From Gambelia wislizenii (lineage: Eukaryota; Chordata; Lepidosauria; Squamata; Crotaphytidae): a DNA stretch of 64,000 nt. Each line of letters opens with the position of its first letter. The first letter of the stretch is position 1. Both the position numbers and the translations under genes were made by a program. The notes beneath the pieces were generated by a model. That model searched no databases, had not been told where the DNA came from, and saw only the letters and a list, made by a program, of their open reading frames with translations. The stretch is from contig JAUMIR010000003.1 of assembly GCA_030847615.1 (NCBI GenBank), forward strand, positions 69,326,001-69,390,000, read 5' to 3'. Below are positions 1 to 11,162 of this stretch, piece after piece.

Positions 1-100
1 CAGAATAGAGTAGCACTATTACTTCCCTTGATCTAGACACTATATTCCTATTAATGTAGCCTAGAATTGCATTGGCTTTTTTAGCTGCCGAATCACACGG

Positions 101-456
101 CTGACTCATGTTCAGCTTGTGGTCCACTATAAGACACCTAGATCCCTTTCGCATGTACAGTTGTCCCTTCATATTCGCTGGGGTTTGGCTCCAGGACCCC
201 CTGTGGATACCAACATCTGTGAATACTCAAGTCCCATTGTAGACAATGGCATAGCAAAATGGTGTCCCTTATATAAGATGGCAAAATCAAGGTTCGCTTT
301 TTAGATTATTTTTTAAAGAATATTTTGAAGCCACGAATACTTAAATCCGTTGATACGGAGAGACAACTGTACTGTCATCAAGCCAGCTGACTCATGTTCA
401 GTTTGTGATCCACTAAGACTCCTAGACCCCTTACTCATGTACCACCATCAAGCCAG
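101..456. repeat. Tandem duplication of about 70 bp inside CR1
   Basis: Positions 101-157 and 387-441 are near-identical copies of the same CR1 segment, both starting CTGACTCATG and ending CATGTA. Each is followed by a CATCAAGCCAG block (372-386 and 442-456). The related CR1 copies in this window have the segment once. The Tigger-like element lies at the TA that ends the first copy. Confidence 0.8.
158..369. mobile_element. Tigger-like non-autonomous DNA transposon (212 bp)
   Basis: The insert is bounded by TA dinucleotides at 156-157 and 370-371. Its left end CAGTTGTCCCTTCATATTC is an imperfect inverted copy of its right end, which on the reverse strand begins CAGTTGTCTCTCCGTATC. The flanking CR1 is continuous across the insert when compared with 27591-27600. 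TA target duplication and CAGT ends fit the Tc1/mariner-Tigger (pogo) group. No transposase is encoded. The ends resemble those of the minisatellite-bearing element at 46930-49313. Confidence 0.85.
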
Positions 457-1315
457 GTGTCACCCATCCTATATCTGTGTATTTCATTTTTACTGCCCAA
501 GTGTAATATCCTACATTTCTCCCTGTTGAAATTCATTTTGTTAATATTGGCCCAGCTTTCTAATCTGTTGAGGTTATTTTGGATTCTGATCCTGCCCTCT
601 GGGGTATTAGCTACCCCTCCTAATTTGGTGTCATCTGAAAACTTGATAAGCATACCCTCTATTCCCTCATCCAAGTCATTGATAAAGATGTTGAATAGCA
701 CTGGGCCCAGGACAGAACCCTGTGGCACCCCACTAGTCACTTCTTCCCAGGATGAAGAGGAGCCATTGGTGACTACCCTTTAGGTTCGGTCAGTCAACCA
801 ATTACAAATCCACCTAACAGCTGTGTTGTCTAGCCCATTGGTTACTAACATTTTTGCAAGAATATCATGGGGGACCTTGTCAAAAGCCTTACTGAAATAA
901 AAATAGACTACATCCACAGCATTCCCTTCATCTATCAAGTTTGTAACTCTATCAAAAAAAGAGGTAAGATTAGTCTGAAATGACTTGTTGTTGAGAAATC
1001 CATGTTGACTTTTAGTGATCATGGCATTCCTTTCTTAGTGCTTACAAACTGTTTATTATCTGCTCTAGAATCTTTCCTAGTATTGATGTCAGACTGACTG
1101 GGTGGTAATTATTTGGGTCTTCTTTTTTTCCCTTTTAAAAGATGGGTACAACATTTGCCCTCCTCCAGTCTGCTCTACTGTTCTCCAGAAATTCCCAAAG
1201 ATTATTGACAGTGGTTCTGAGATTACTTCTGCCAGTTCTTTTAATACCCATCTTTTAATAACATCCAGGGACCATAATACAAGCAGTGAGCTATTCTGTT
1301 CATTCAACTTACAAC

Positions 1316-2361
1316 TCTGTTTCCAACATATTTTGGGGCCTAAAAAGTTTGGAACCAGGCTGTCTAAAGGACTATATGTACCCCAACTGAACCTGATTGA
1401 GTCTTAAAATCAGTCCCTGGTCTTGCTCTCTGGTATACCACAAAGAGCTCTAGCAGGGACAGTACCTTTTATATAGTGGCTCCATATTTGTGGACATGTA
1501 CTTCAAACTCCCTCTTTAGATTTTTTCAAAACAGAACTTAAAGACTCATATGGTTCACATGTTCTTATGCTGGCCACTTGTGGTGTTACCAATCATTCAA
1601 TTATTCACTTTGTGTGTGTGCGTGCATGTGTGTGCACATCTATATAGATCATAAGCTACCTTCTGAGGGTTTTTTTCCTAAAATGTAGGATACGGGTGTT
1701 TTAAAGTAAGCAAATAATTAACAGTTCAGGTCTATAGATGGGAACTTAGAAATAAGTTCCACTGAGTCTAATACTCTCAACAAAGCGTATATGGGATTGC
1801 AGGTTCTGTGGCCCTAATTTGGGGCTTCTGGTTATATCCCACCACCAAATTTAAGAAACTGTGTGAAAGATATGCTGTATCTTTAGCAATTTCAGAGTCT
1901 CAAGAAAACAGCAGTTTCACTGAGTTCAAGTGATACTTAGTCCTAGTAAAGTGGTAAAGAAAAGTGAACTGCAATCTTGGAAGTATGCACAGCTGGGAAT
2001 TGTTTCTGAGTAGCTGTGCCTATATTAACCTTCCTACACAGCAAAGAATAATCTATTTTTCCAATGAGTGATTGCTCTATTGAATTTCAAAGTGAAGTCT
2101 AAAATTTAAATCAGTTTGGTGAAACTACATTGGCTCATAAAGCTATTCTGGTAATATTTGGCATGACACATTTATTTGTTTTAATAATCAAATAGCATAA
2201 GAGAAAATGTATTAACTACTTCCCAGATGAACATACAGGAAGCAATATCACACTTATCTATATGAGGTTTATTCACCAATACCCAAAATATTCCTTGAGA
2301 TTCTGCCACACACAACAAACTACTGGCTGATTAATAGTATTTAGCAATCAGAAGACTCTTT
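1316..2361. other. No gene recognised; TG microsatellite
   Basis: I see no credible coding frame here. A short TG-rich microsatellite lies at about 1611-1637. Around 1740-1800 there is a degenerate motif (AAATAAGTTCCACTGAGT) that recurs near 25255 and 62790, probably a relic of an old interspersed repeat. Confidence 0.5.
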
Positions 2362-2370
2362 TCAGACTCA

Positions 2371-2990
2371 GGAGATTTTCACACGGGCTATATATCCCAT
2401 GGCACAAACAGAACAGGGTCGGGAAAGGTTTTCCCTTTCGGACGACGTTGAGCCCTTTCTGTCTTGCATCCATCCTGCTCCCGTGACTGTTCCGGAACAA
2501 TGTAATCACGATTTTTCATCGTGAATAGACCACCCATTCTGTCGCTATCACGCAATCATGGGTTTGCAAACAGGAGCCCCGTTCCTGTTCTGAAATGACA
2601 GCCGCAGACGGGAGGTCCGTTCTGAGCACTTCCTGGTACGATCTGGACATCCAGGTAAGTGGCACTCTTTATTTTACCTCCCTGTTTTGACCGTGTGATT
2701 TAGAGTGTGTTTTTGTGCTTGGCGAACTGATTTTATGTTTGGGGGAGTTTATTTTTTAAATATACGGCTCAGCCGTTATCACGTGATAACGTTATAATGT
2801 TTCAGATGGCCAGTTGTAAAAGCAGCCTTACAACAGCTGCATTTACAGCCAACCAGCGAGGGGGGGGAGAGCCCGTTCTTGCCGCGGAATGAAGGTAAGT
2901 GTGTGAAAGATTTATGTTATTCCGTGGCAGGAACAGGAGAGGAAGTGGCGGGGCACTAATGGGGAATTTTGGTCCAATGTGAAAATCTCC
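2371..2990. mobile_element. 620-bp TIR element with splice-site-like internal structure
   Basis: The ends are inverted repeats: GGAGATTTTCACA at 2371-2383 and its complement at 2978-2990. They are flanked by TCAGACTCA (2362-2370) and TCAGTCTCA (2991-2999), a 9-bp target duplication with one mismatch. A TSD of 8-10 bp is found in MULE- and hAT-like groups; I do not assign one. Internally, CCAG|GTAAGT near 2653 and TTTCAG|ATGG near 2806 look like a donor and an acceptor, and GAAG|GTAAGT near 2895 like a second donor. The short exon-like stretch between starts with ATG. It may be a deletion derivative that kept the 5' exons of a transposase gene. Confidence 0.7.
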
Positions 2991-2999
2991 TCAGTCTCA

Positions 3000-3879
3000 T
3001 CTCTGGAGGGCCAGCACATTGGAAATACAACCTATAAGAACTCAAAGCAAGTGTAAGCGGTCATTCTTTCTGCCCACAAGCTACGAAACACTATTCAAAT
3101 GTTATCTATAAAACACTACCAGAATGTATCATGTTATTTTGCAATTAGCAAGTCTTCTATAACATTAAGCAACCAGATACTTCTCTGGTACAAGATTGGA
3201 GCTTCATGTAGAAAAAGATAAGCAGGTGTTGAGAACAAACTTCCTCAGGCTGCCTTTGGTCTCACCAGCATTTCAGTTCCTGACTCCTACACAATTCAAA
3301 ATAGTACTGACAACTGAAAACCATCCCTCAAGGCAATAAAGGATACAAAATATTTTTTCTTCTAGCATGCCTTAAATTATGCACTAATTGCCAGATATCC
3401 ACAGGCGCCTTTTTCTAAGATAACTTTTCCAGTACAGGAGGTATGAAGTACTGTGAGTTCTGCCAGAGACGGCCACAGGGCACACCAAAGTATGTGAAAA
3501 AGTGGGCAAGTAATCCACAGAAGTTCATGCTAAAATAAATCGATTAGTTTTTTTTAAAAAAAAGGACTCCCTTTTTCACTGTGAAACAGTAACACAGCTA
3601 CCTCCTCTGTGTAAACAGGGCAAGATCCCATTCAAGAATCCAAGCCTATCTTGGACACTGGGACAAAACTTCGGACGCCTATCAAGTTGGTCCAACATCT
3701 CTTCCACTCCTGGCAGATAACATCCCAAGTGCCACTCTCTAACAAAACCACACCGGACAGCTTCATCCTTCTTCCATCGGATGGATAGCCGGGAACGACC
3801 ACCAGCGCTGTTATAAGCACGACGTCGCCTACGAAGCGCCTTGATAAGTCCGTTCCCTCCCGTGTAGTCAGCCCAACTC
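3000..3879. other. Apparently unique sequence next to the left CpG island
   Basis: No repeat family is recognised. A reverse-strand frame of 104 codons (3890-3576) starts at the island edge. I do not recognise its product and it may be chance or part of a non-coding first exon. The base composition changes from CpG-rich to ordinary at about 3880. Confidence 0.4.
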
Positions 3880-5060
3880 CGCACCTCCATCTACCTCGCT
3901 ATTTTAGGCATCTGCTTACGCGAGCTCCGTAAACAGGGCCCCCTCGCTGCCTGCCTGCCTGCCTGCCTCCCTCCGGACCCAGGCTCCCCCTCCGGGGCCT
4001 CCCGCTTTCCGCATTCCCTCGCCATGGTGCTTCCCCTGCGGAGGAGACTCCCGCCAATAAGGCAGCCAGCCTTCCTTTCTCCCGTTCCCACCGTCGTCAG
4101 CCCACTACTCCTCAGTCCCGGCCCCGCCAATGAACGGCCCGCACAACGCCCGGCGGCTGTTTGAGGCCAGCGAGGGCGGCACGGCCAAGAAAGGCAGGCA
4201 GGCGGGCGGGCAAACACACGCGGCGGCGGCGGCGGCGAGCTCCGGGCCCAGTCAGAGGAGGAGGAGGCGGCCTTGGCGGAGAGGCGAGGCCGCCCCGTGG
4301 GGCCGCCGCCCTTCCATTGTCACCCCGGCCCCGCAGGGAGGGAGAAGGAGGGCCGGGCGGGAAAGAGGGCCGCCGCCGCCGCCGCCCGGGAGGAGCCATC
4401 TCCTCAGCCCAGAGCCACCCGCCCGCCCGCCCGCCCGCCCTCCTGGCGCCCGCTGGCCCGGCCGAGCGTGTGAGCGAAGCAGGCAGAGAGGCGGGCAGGG
4501 AGCCAGCCAGCGGGCCCGCCGCCGCCGCCGCCGCTCCTGCCGCCGCTGCCCCCGCCCCTCGCTGGCGCCTCCATCTTGGATCTCAGCCTCAGAGGCCCCC
4601 TCCCTGCCGGCCTCCCTCCCTCCGCCCGCGCTGGCTCTCTTTTACCTCAGCGGGGCCAGCGCCCCCGGGAATCCTACGGTGCCACGGGAGAGGGGTCCAG
4701 GCGGGCCGGGGCCAAGGCGGGCCGGAACGAACAGGCGGTGGTGCCGGGGGCCGCACCTCAGTGGAGCCGCAATCCTAAACCGCCATCTGGCGGCATTTCC
4801 TACCCGCCAATGGCGCAGCCGCCGCCGTCCCCAGCCGGACCCAGCGCGCCCCCTACCGGCCGCCGGCCTGCATTACGCGCGCTAGCCCCGCCCGGTGGCA
4901 AAGGCGCCCAAAACAGCTTTCGCGCGAAAATGTCTGCGCAAGCGCGCTTCTTTTTCTGGCCCCGTACACCCACCGTACCCTTTTTTTGCCTGCGCGCGCA
5001 GGCGTTCGCCCCCCCTCTCCAGCGGAAGTAGTCTACGTGACACTTCCGCTCTCGAAGGGG
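3880..5060. promoter_or_regulatory. CpG island, promoter of an unidentified gene
   Basis: This block is very rich in C, G and CpG, with GGC-triplet runs near 4220 and 4375, in strong contrast to its flanks. It contains YY1-like motifs (CTCCATCTTGGAT near 4570, CGCCATATTCCTG near 5080), CCAAT-like boxes (GCCAATGGCG at about 4806) and NRF1-like TGCGCNNGCG blocks (4935-4950, 4990-5005). These are typical of housekeeping promoters. Long open frames cross it on both strands, as expected from GC-rich DNA that lacks stops, and none matches a protein I know. In tetrapods the gene divergent from MSL2 is PCCB. I looked for the PCCB first coding exon on the minus strand and did not find it, so the gene served is unresolved. 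Confidence 0.75.
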
Positions 5061-5481
5061 TGGTTCGGTGTTTTCTTCGCCATATTCCTGCGGGCTTTTG
5101 GGTGCTGACGCGAAGCTGAACCCTGCCTTTATAATCCCAGGCTTGTGTCACGCGAAAATTCAACAGCAGAGGGCGCTAAACCATTGACGGGAACCTTTAA
5201 CGTGTTGGGTATTCGCCATTACGATGTGATTTACAATAGAGGACAACTGAAAGAGGCAGAAAATAAGCGCTTAGGCAGGAGGCGGGCTTTTTGTTTACTA
5301 GAAGCCAACCATATTTACATGCGTATGTTTAAAATTTATATGGAGGACCGCTGTTTACTAAGAGTCTGCTCTTTATACCCTTGTAGTCGCTTCTGGCATT
5401 TATTTCAAATGCTTTTAAAAATTGTTTATTGATTTACTATTTCTTAGCCACCTTTTAAGGCCACCCTGTTCCCTAGGCAAT
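5061..5481. other. Island shore, no gene recognised
   Basis: The right shore of the CpG island grades into ordinary sequence. An open frame at 5145-5432 has no recognisable domain. The stretch from about 5405, with alternating T and A runs and GCCACC, may be a degraded LINE 3' tail, but it is too diverged to name. Confidence 0.4.
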
Positions 5482-5491
5482 ACACAGTATT

Positions 5492-5580
5492 GGCCTTTTT
5501 AGTCATCAGCGCGCTTGCAGAAAGCGCGGGATGAGTCCTTCCTGAATCTTCGTTTGCGAAGAAAAGCCAGAGAGAGAGAG
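5492..5580 (+). mobile_element. Vingi-like LINE, 89-bp 3' stub
   Basis: These 89 bases match the extreme 3' end of the Vingi-like elements elsewhere in the window (24940-25030 on the plus strand; 6193-6280 and 51211-51300 on the minus strand). They end in the same GA-rich tail. An exact 10-bp target duplication, ACACAGTATT, flanks the stub at 5482-5491 and 5581-5590. It is a severely 5'-truncated retrotransposition event. Confidence 0.93.
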
Positions 5581-5590
5581 ACACAGTATT

Positions 5591-6180
5591 TTTAAAAATC
5601 CACTATCCATTCCATTATAACAAATTCATAACACCGGGTTCAGTTCTAAACTGTTGTTATAATTATTTTCTGACTTTTTCCTAGCATGACACTCAAGCCA
5701 GCTTTAAAAAGTTAAAACCAAATACAGCTAAAAAAACAACACACTTCATCCAAAATTAAACTATCATCATTAAACTATCAATAACATTACAAGGCATTAA
5801 AAGCCATAATTATTACAAAGAAGAACAGATGTACCTGTGAGGATGGTGGGACAGAGAGAAAACACTCCCCAGAAGATCACAAAACACAGGCAGGATCATA
5901 CAGGGAGATGGTCTTTCAGATAACCTGGATCTGAAACAATACATCTAAAGAAAGCCAATTAAAGTAAGATCTAAAACTAGCAAAAGCTAAAAACTTCTCC
6001 AACACCAAAGAAAAGCAGTATGTATAATTAAATCCTACAGTAAAAAGATAGATAAAACACTATCCACAGCTTACCTATATACAAGATACACATGTACTGT
6101 ATTTATGTATCATTTTTGTATCTCTCTTCCTCTAAAGAGCTTAGAGTTGTTAACAATCTCAATAAACACATTTAAGCAAC
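5591..6180. other. AT-rich intergenic sequence
   Basis: No gene or named repeat is recognised between the 89-bp stub and the next LINE insertion. Confidence 0.4.
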
Positions 6181-6192
6181 CATTAAAAACAT

Positions 6193-9100
6193 CTCTCGGG
6201 CTTCTCTTCGCAAACAAAGATTCAGGAAGGACTCATCCCGTGCTTTCTGCAAGCGCGCTGATGACTAAAAAGGCCAATCTGAGACAGACAAGTCTGGTTG
6301 CAGAAAGCACAGCAGGTTTCCTTGGTTGATGTTTCCGGGTTGTGATTTTTTCTGCGTTGTTGTTTCTGTTCAAGACTTGTTCGGTGTGAGTTCTCAAATA
6401 AGGCTGCAGCATTATGGATAGTGTGTCTCCATGCCTCTCGATGTGAGGCCAGGGCGGACCATTGTTAGTGATCAATTTGGCCGAGCCTGAGGTGTTGTTT
6501 CAGGGAGTCCTTGTATCGCTTTTTTGGAGCACCCCTCTTACGCTGACCCGTGGTGAGTTCACCATAGAATACTATTTTGGGGAGGTGATGGTCCTCCATC
6601 CTAGAAACATGCCCTGCCCAACACAGCTGTATTCTCAATATCATGGCCTCAATGCTGGTGATCCCTGCATGCTCAAGGACAGCAACATTCGTCACATAGT
6701 CAGTCCAGTGTATACTTAGGATTGTGCGTAAACAGCGCTGATGAAAGCGTTAGAGGAGTCGTAAGTGGTGGCGATAGGTGACCCATGTTTCAGACCCATA
6801 AAGGAGAATAGACAGTACAATGGCTCTATACACACTGATTTTTGTGCTTCACCTCAGGTGTTTATTACTCCAGACTCTTTTGTAAAGTCTTCCAAATGCG
6901 CTATGTGCCTTTGCTAATCTGTGATCAATCTCTTTGTCAATCTTGGCATCTGAGGGGATGATGCTTCCCAGGTAGGTGAACTGCTGAACGGACTTAAGCA
7001 CAGATTTGCCGACAGCAATGTGGGGATGATGGTGTTCGTCCTGTGGTGCAGGCTGGTAGAGAACTTCTGTTTTCTTCAGGTTGACTTCCAGCCCAAACAG
7101 CTCTGCAGCTGTTGCGAAGCAGGATGTTAGGCGCTGCAGAGCTGCTTCTGTGTGGGCAACAAGGGCAGCAGCAGCAGCGAAGAGCAGCTCACGAACTAGA
7201 TAGTTTAGAGTCTTAGTGCGAGCCCTCAGACGGCTTAAGTTAAACAAGCTACCATCAGTACGGTAACGTATATAGATGCCGTCATCTTCTTCAAGCTCTA
7301 TCATAGCCCTTTGGAGCATCATGCTGAAGAAGATTGTAAATAAAGTTGGCGCAAGAACACAACCTTGCTTCACTCCATTAGTTATTAGAAAGGGCTCTGA
7401 AAGAGCATTGCCATATTTGACTTGACCACGCTGGCCCTCATGTAGCAAGATAATCATTTTAAGGAATTTGGGGGGACATCCTAGTCTTTCCAGGATCTGC
7501 CACAGACCTTTCCTACTCATGGTGTCGAAGGCTTTGGTGAGGTCAACAAATGTTACACAGAGGCCCTTGTTCTGCTCTCTACATTTCCCTTGCAGTTGTC
7601 TAAGGGCAAATACCATATCTGTAGTACTCCTATTGGCTCTGAAGCCACATTGGCTTTCAGGACGAAGTTCTTCTGCAATGGCAGGAACTAATCTGTTCAT
7701 TAATATCCTTGCAAGGATTTTTCCAGCAATAGAGAGCAGTGTTAGCCTCGATAGTTTGAGCAATTGGATTTTGCTCCTTTTTTCTTGTACAGGGTGATGA
7801 TGACTGCATCTCTGAGATCTGATGGCAGTTCCACCTTTTCCCAGCAATTCACAAGGAGTTCGTGGAATTTATTATGGAGTACATGACCTCCGTGTTTCCA
7901 AACTTCAGGTGGGATTCCATCAATTCCAGCTGCCTTGCCGTTTTTCAACTGCTGTATGGCCTTAAGGGTCTCTTCCAAAGTGGGAGCTATGTCCAATTCA
8001 TTTTTCATTGGTTTTTGTATCATATGTTGGATAGCTGAGCCTTGGACTACTCAGTTGGCACTAAACGGACTTTGAATTCAGCCCATCGATTCAGGATGGA
8101 GGCTTTATCAGTAATTAATGTCTGACCATCTGTACTGTATAAGGACTTTGGACCTGATAAGTAGGTCCAAACACTGCCTTAAGAGCTTCATAAAATCCTC
8201 TAGAATCCCCCAGATCTGCACAGCATTGTGTCTTTTCTGCTATATTGATCCACCACTTGTTCTGCATGTCTCGGAGTTTTTGCTGAAGTTTACTACATGT
8301 GAGACGGAAAGCTGCTTTTCTTACATGGCAAGTTGGCTAGGCGAGGCATGCCTGGTGAGCAGTTCTCTTCTTTGCCAACAGCTCCTAGACTTCTTGGTTG
8401 TTTTCATCAAACCAGTCTTGACTTTTCTTGTGGGAGAACCCGAGGGATTCTTCTGCAGACTGGAGGATACTGTTTTTGATATGTTGCCAAAGCACTGTAG
8501 GAGAAGGATCTATAGGATGGTCTTCAAGTTTTGTTTGCAGGTTTGCCTGGAAGTTGTCTCTCATGGTAGCTTGTTGAAGATTGTTGACTTGGAGTCTCTT
8601 CTTTAACATGCCACCCCTCTTAGGTTTGAACTAGTAAGAGGCGTCCGTTATCATTGCAATTTCCAACACCATGCTTGCCTAAGACACCTTTCCAGGCTTC
8701 GGAGTTCTTTCCTACTCTGGCATTGAAGCCACCAAGGATAACAATTTTATCTTCTACAGGGACTTTTTGTATGAGGTGGCATAGGTCTGTGTAGAATTTT
8801 TCTTTCTCTACAGGGTCGGCTTGCATAGTTGGGACATATATACTAAAGAGAACAACATGTGGGAGGCGTAAGGAAATAATGCAATCAGAGTGTCCTGTTG
8901 GCAAGGTTTCGAGTTTGGAGGCAATGGAGTTTTTAATCATGAAGCCTACTCCTGAAAGATGTTTTTCGGTTTTGGGTTTGCCAGACCAGTAAAGTGTGTA
9001 GCCGGCGCCATATTCTTTAACGCTCCCTTCCTCATGGAGACGAACTTCACTAAGAGCAGCGATGTCAATATTAAGTCGTGATAGTTCATGGGCTATTAGA

Positions 9101-9940
9101 GCAGAACGACGCACAGGCCGTCCACTATCTTTAGAGGCTCACATGGTTCTGATGTTCCAGCATGCAAACATCAGTTTATTTACACCTTTGGAGGCCGGTG
9201 TGTGTCTTTGTTTCTTTCCCTTGGTTTGACCGCATCAGAAGTTTCCCGTTGGCCACGGCTAGCCAACCAGGTAGTTGGGGATAAGCTTTCGTTAGGCCAC
9301 CTTTTCTAGGCCCCTCTCCATATGGAGCAAGCAGTGCTCTCCTTTTAAAAGGCTGCTTGGTCGTTCAGGATGCTGCCGAACAAGACTGTCATCTCCCGGG
9401 TCAGCCTCGAGCGACCAAAGTCCTGAACTGCCTGCATGCAGGGTTGGGGCTGCGGCTTCCAGTGCATCTTTACACCTGCCGTTTCATCCCTTGCCTATCG
9501 CTACAGGGCTTTTTTTTGGAATTGGATTTGTCCTTTGAGCCTGTGCAACGGATTTGTCTGGTGGAGTGCAGCGTGCACAGAACTGGCCTCACCCTTTAAA
9601 CCAAAGGTTCATCTGCTGGCCTTGCAAGCATGGACGGTAGCAGTGAGGTCCTTGGGCCGTAGGTTTGATTAGAGTTACTTTCTCTTAGATGGTTGACCTT
9701 ACAAGGTTGGACGAGCACCATCTGCCCAGGTTTGGGATTAGTTTTCCTTCTCCTAGGACGGTTGCCATAAGGCTAGAGAGCCCATCCTGCCCTTTGACTC
9801 TCTTTGTCAAACCCTTCAGTTTTGACCTGTCTGGCATGGGAGACCCTACTGGTGGCTATTATGCCACCGCCAGCATAGCTCAAAACATCATTAGGGTACA
9901 CAAGCCTCTCTCCCACGACAAGGGGGCGTCAATGGAGAGG
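6193..9940 (-). mobile_element. Near full-length Ingi/Vingi-like LINE
   Basis: The element reads on the minus strand from a GC-rich 5' region (about 9940-9120) through an endonuclease, a reverse transcriptase and a C-terminal zinc finger to a GA-rich 3' end at 6193. An exact 12-bp target duplication, CATTAAAAACAT, sits at 6181-6192 and 9941-9952, which fixes both borders and gives 3748 bp. The clade name is inference: an APE-type endonuclease, an RT with the TNGVKQGCVLAPTLF block and a CCHC-like terminal finger fit the Ingi/Vingi group known in lizards. Three more copies occur here, at 5492, 24246 and 51211. Confidence 0.92.
6233..9114 (-). pseudogene. Vingi-like ORF: endonuclease, reverse transcriptase, zinc finger (broken)
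   Basis: Frames in order on the minus strand are as follows. The endonuclease (9114-8620) contains SEVRLHEEG and SGVGFMIKNS, and reads GGFNARVG where an active APE nuclease has GDFNARVG, so a catalytic Asp is lost. A linker follows (8609-8385). The RT (8023-6849) has FVDLTKAFDT and TNGVKQGCVLAPTLF, but the expected FADD box reads FAAA, so the polymerase active site is lost. The C-terminal part (6695-6233) has RWAGHVSRMED-type and KRGAPKKRYKDSLKQH blocks. The final finger (C-x2-C spacing) is better preserved in the copy at 51239-52021. Frameshifts separate these parts. When intact, the protein nicks the target DNA and reverse-transcribes its own RNA. Confidence 0.9.
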
Positions 9941-9952
9941 CATTAAAAACAT

Positions 9953-11160
9953 AAGTCAGCACCAAATAACATCAACCAACAGCAAGATCAATAAATATCA
10001 ATTTTCATTGTGCCCCAAAAACCCACCAACCTAGGTATGTCTTAAGTGACACCTAAATAAAAAGGTGGGGGCTGGGAATTTTATCTTCAAAGGGAATGAG
10101 TTCAAGTAACAGGGAACTGTCACTGAGAAAACCCTGATTCACATCTTAGTTGCTTACCACACTAGTTAGTTGTTTCTGGTTGTTCCCTTTGAAAACTACT
10201 TCTCCTCAGAAAGGTAACAGAATAGCAATGCACTCTTTCACACCACCACTACATTTGTGCTTCAGCAGCATTAGTTCCTGTGATTGCTTTGTCTCACTTG
10301 AAATAACAGCAATGCCATTTACACCATCATCAGAGCATGAAAAAAGCAATGCAAGGAGACATGGGTTTCAGTCTTGCTCTGTGATTACAGTATATGAAAG
10401 GGAATTCTACAAAGCAAATGTCAGGACTGGTCCCAAAAGTTACCTTCTCCTGCCATAAGACTATCGTAAGGCAGTGTGTGCCTATCTCTGACTGCCATTT
10501 AATGTTTGCATTTTTCCTGTGCTTGTAACAAATATGTATGTAATGAGAAGACAAAGGAGGATGGTATGTGTCTGGAAATTGGATGAGTGGCCTTGCACCG
10601 GCAGGGGGCTGTGGGAATGGTAGGTAGTGCCCACTCTAGGTGAGAAAAGGAGAGTGGGGATAATGGAAAGCCAATGATGGTATAGCCTGCCAAACTTTGT
10701 AGATTGTAAATACTTTTTATTTTCTGTTATGTAAATAGTTTTCATTTGAGTGTATGGTTCACTCTTTAGACATCTGTAGCAATAAAGCTCACTGTTTAAC
10801 TTTGAAGCGTCTGATTACTGAGTCTGAGGAAGCCAGTACATGACAACAAAACTCACTTTGAAAGTGGAGACTGGGTGACAATATTAATATAGTGTAACAT
10901 AAATTCAGTCTATGCCTAGTTCATCTTTAAAGGCAGTACTCACACGGGACATTTTTTCATGGAAAGGCAGGCTGGGAAGGCCGTAAAGAATTCTGAAAAG
11001 CCAAGGCCCAAATATATTTCAGCCCTGTGTTAACACAACACCCACTGACTTCTAAATTAAACCCCAGTTTCTTCCTCCTTTTATGGATTAAACCTGGGAT
11101 AAATTTTATCTCCTTTTCTTCCAATGTTTTCCCTGTAACCCAGATTTGCGGGGTTATGTG
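9953..11160. other. No gene recognised
   Basis: Ordinary intergenic DNA. Open frames at 10150-10458 and on the reverse strand near 10330-10745 show no domain and are probably chance. Confidence 0.4.
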
Positions 11161-11162
11161 AC

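Larger units (their letters stand above)
1..1315 (-). mobile_element. CR1 LINE fragment (RT region to 3' part)
   Basis: Reverse-strand frames at 1307-1089, 1022-780 and 740-435 read as consecutive parts of a CR1 reverse transcriptase, including the SKAFDKVPHDI block, the [11 protein letters not shown] block and the catalytic region. That region reads FSDDTKLGG where intact CR1 copies in this window have FADDTKLGG. Frames are broken by shifts and stops, so it is dead. The 3' terminus lies left of the window. The right border, near 1315, is where similarity to the CR1 at 27946-31620 stops. The copy carries a Tigger-like insertion (158-369) and a local tandem duplication (101-456). Confidence 0.9.

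Noticed and set aside
2371..2990. Membership of the TCTAGAC-end TIR family
   Set aside because: Ends, TSD length (9 against 4) and interior do not align with the family copies.
3576..3890. 104-codon reverse frame at the edge of the CpG island
   Set aside because: No recognisable domain and no splice pattern that supports coding. Kept only as part of an unassigned region.
4130..4885. 251-codon open frame in the left CpG island
   Set aside because: Arg/Pro/Ala/Gly-rich composition in GC-rich DNA, with comparable frames on both strands and no domain.
3880..5163. PCCB exon 1
   Set aside because: Expected from mammalian gene order, but no mitochondrial leader or following conserved residues could be read on the minus strand.
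8118..8606. 162-codon plus-strand frame
   Set aside because: Antisense shadow of the Vingi-like LINE, whose coding strand is minus.
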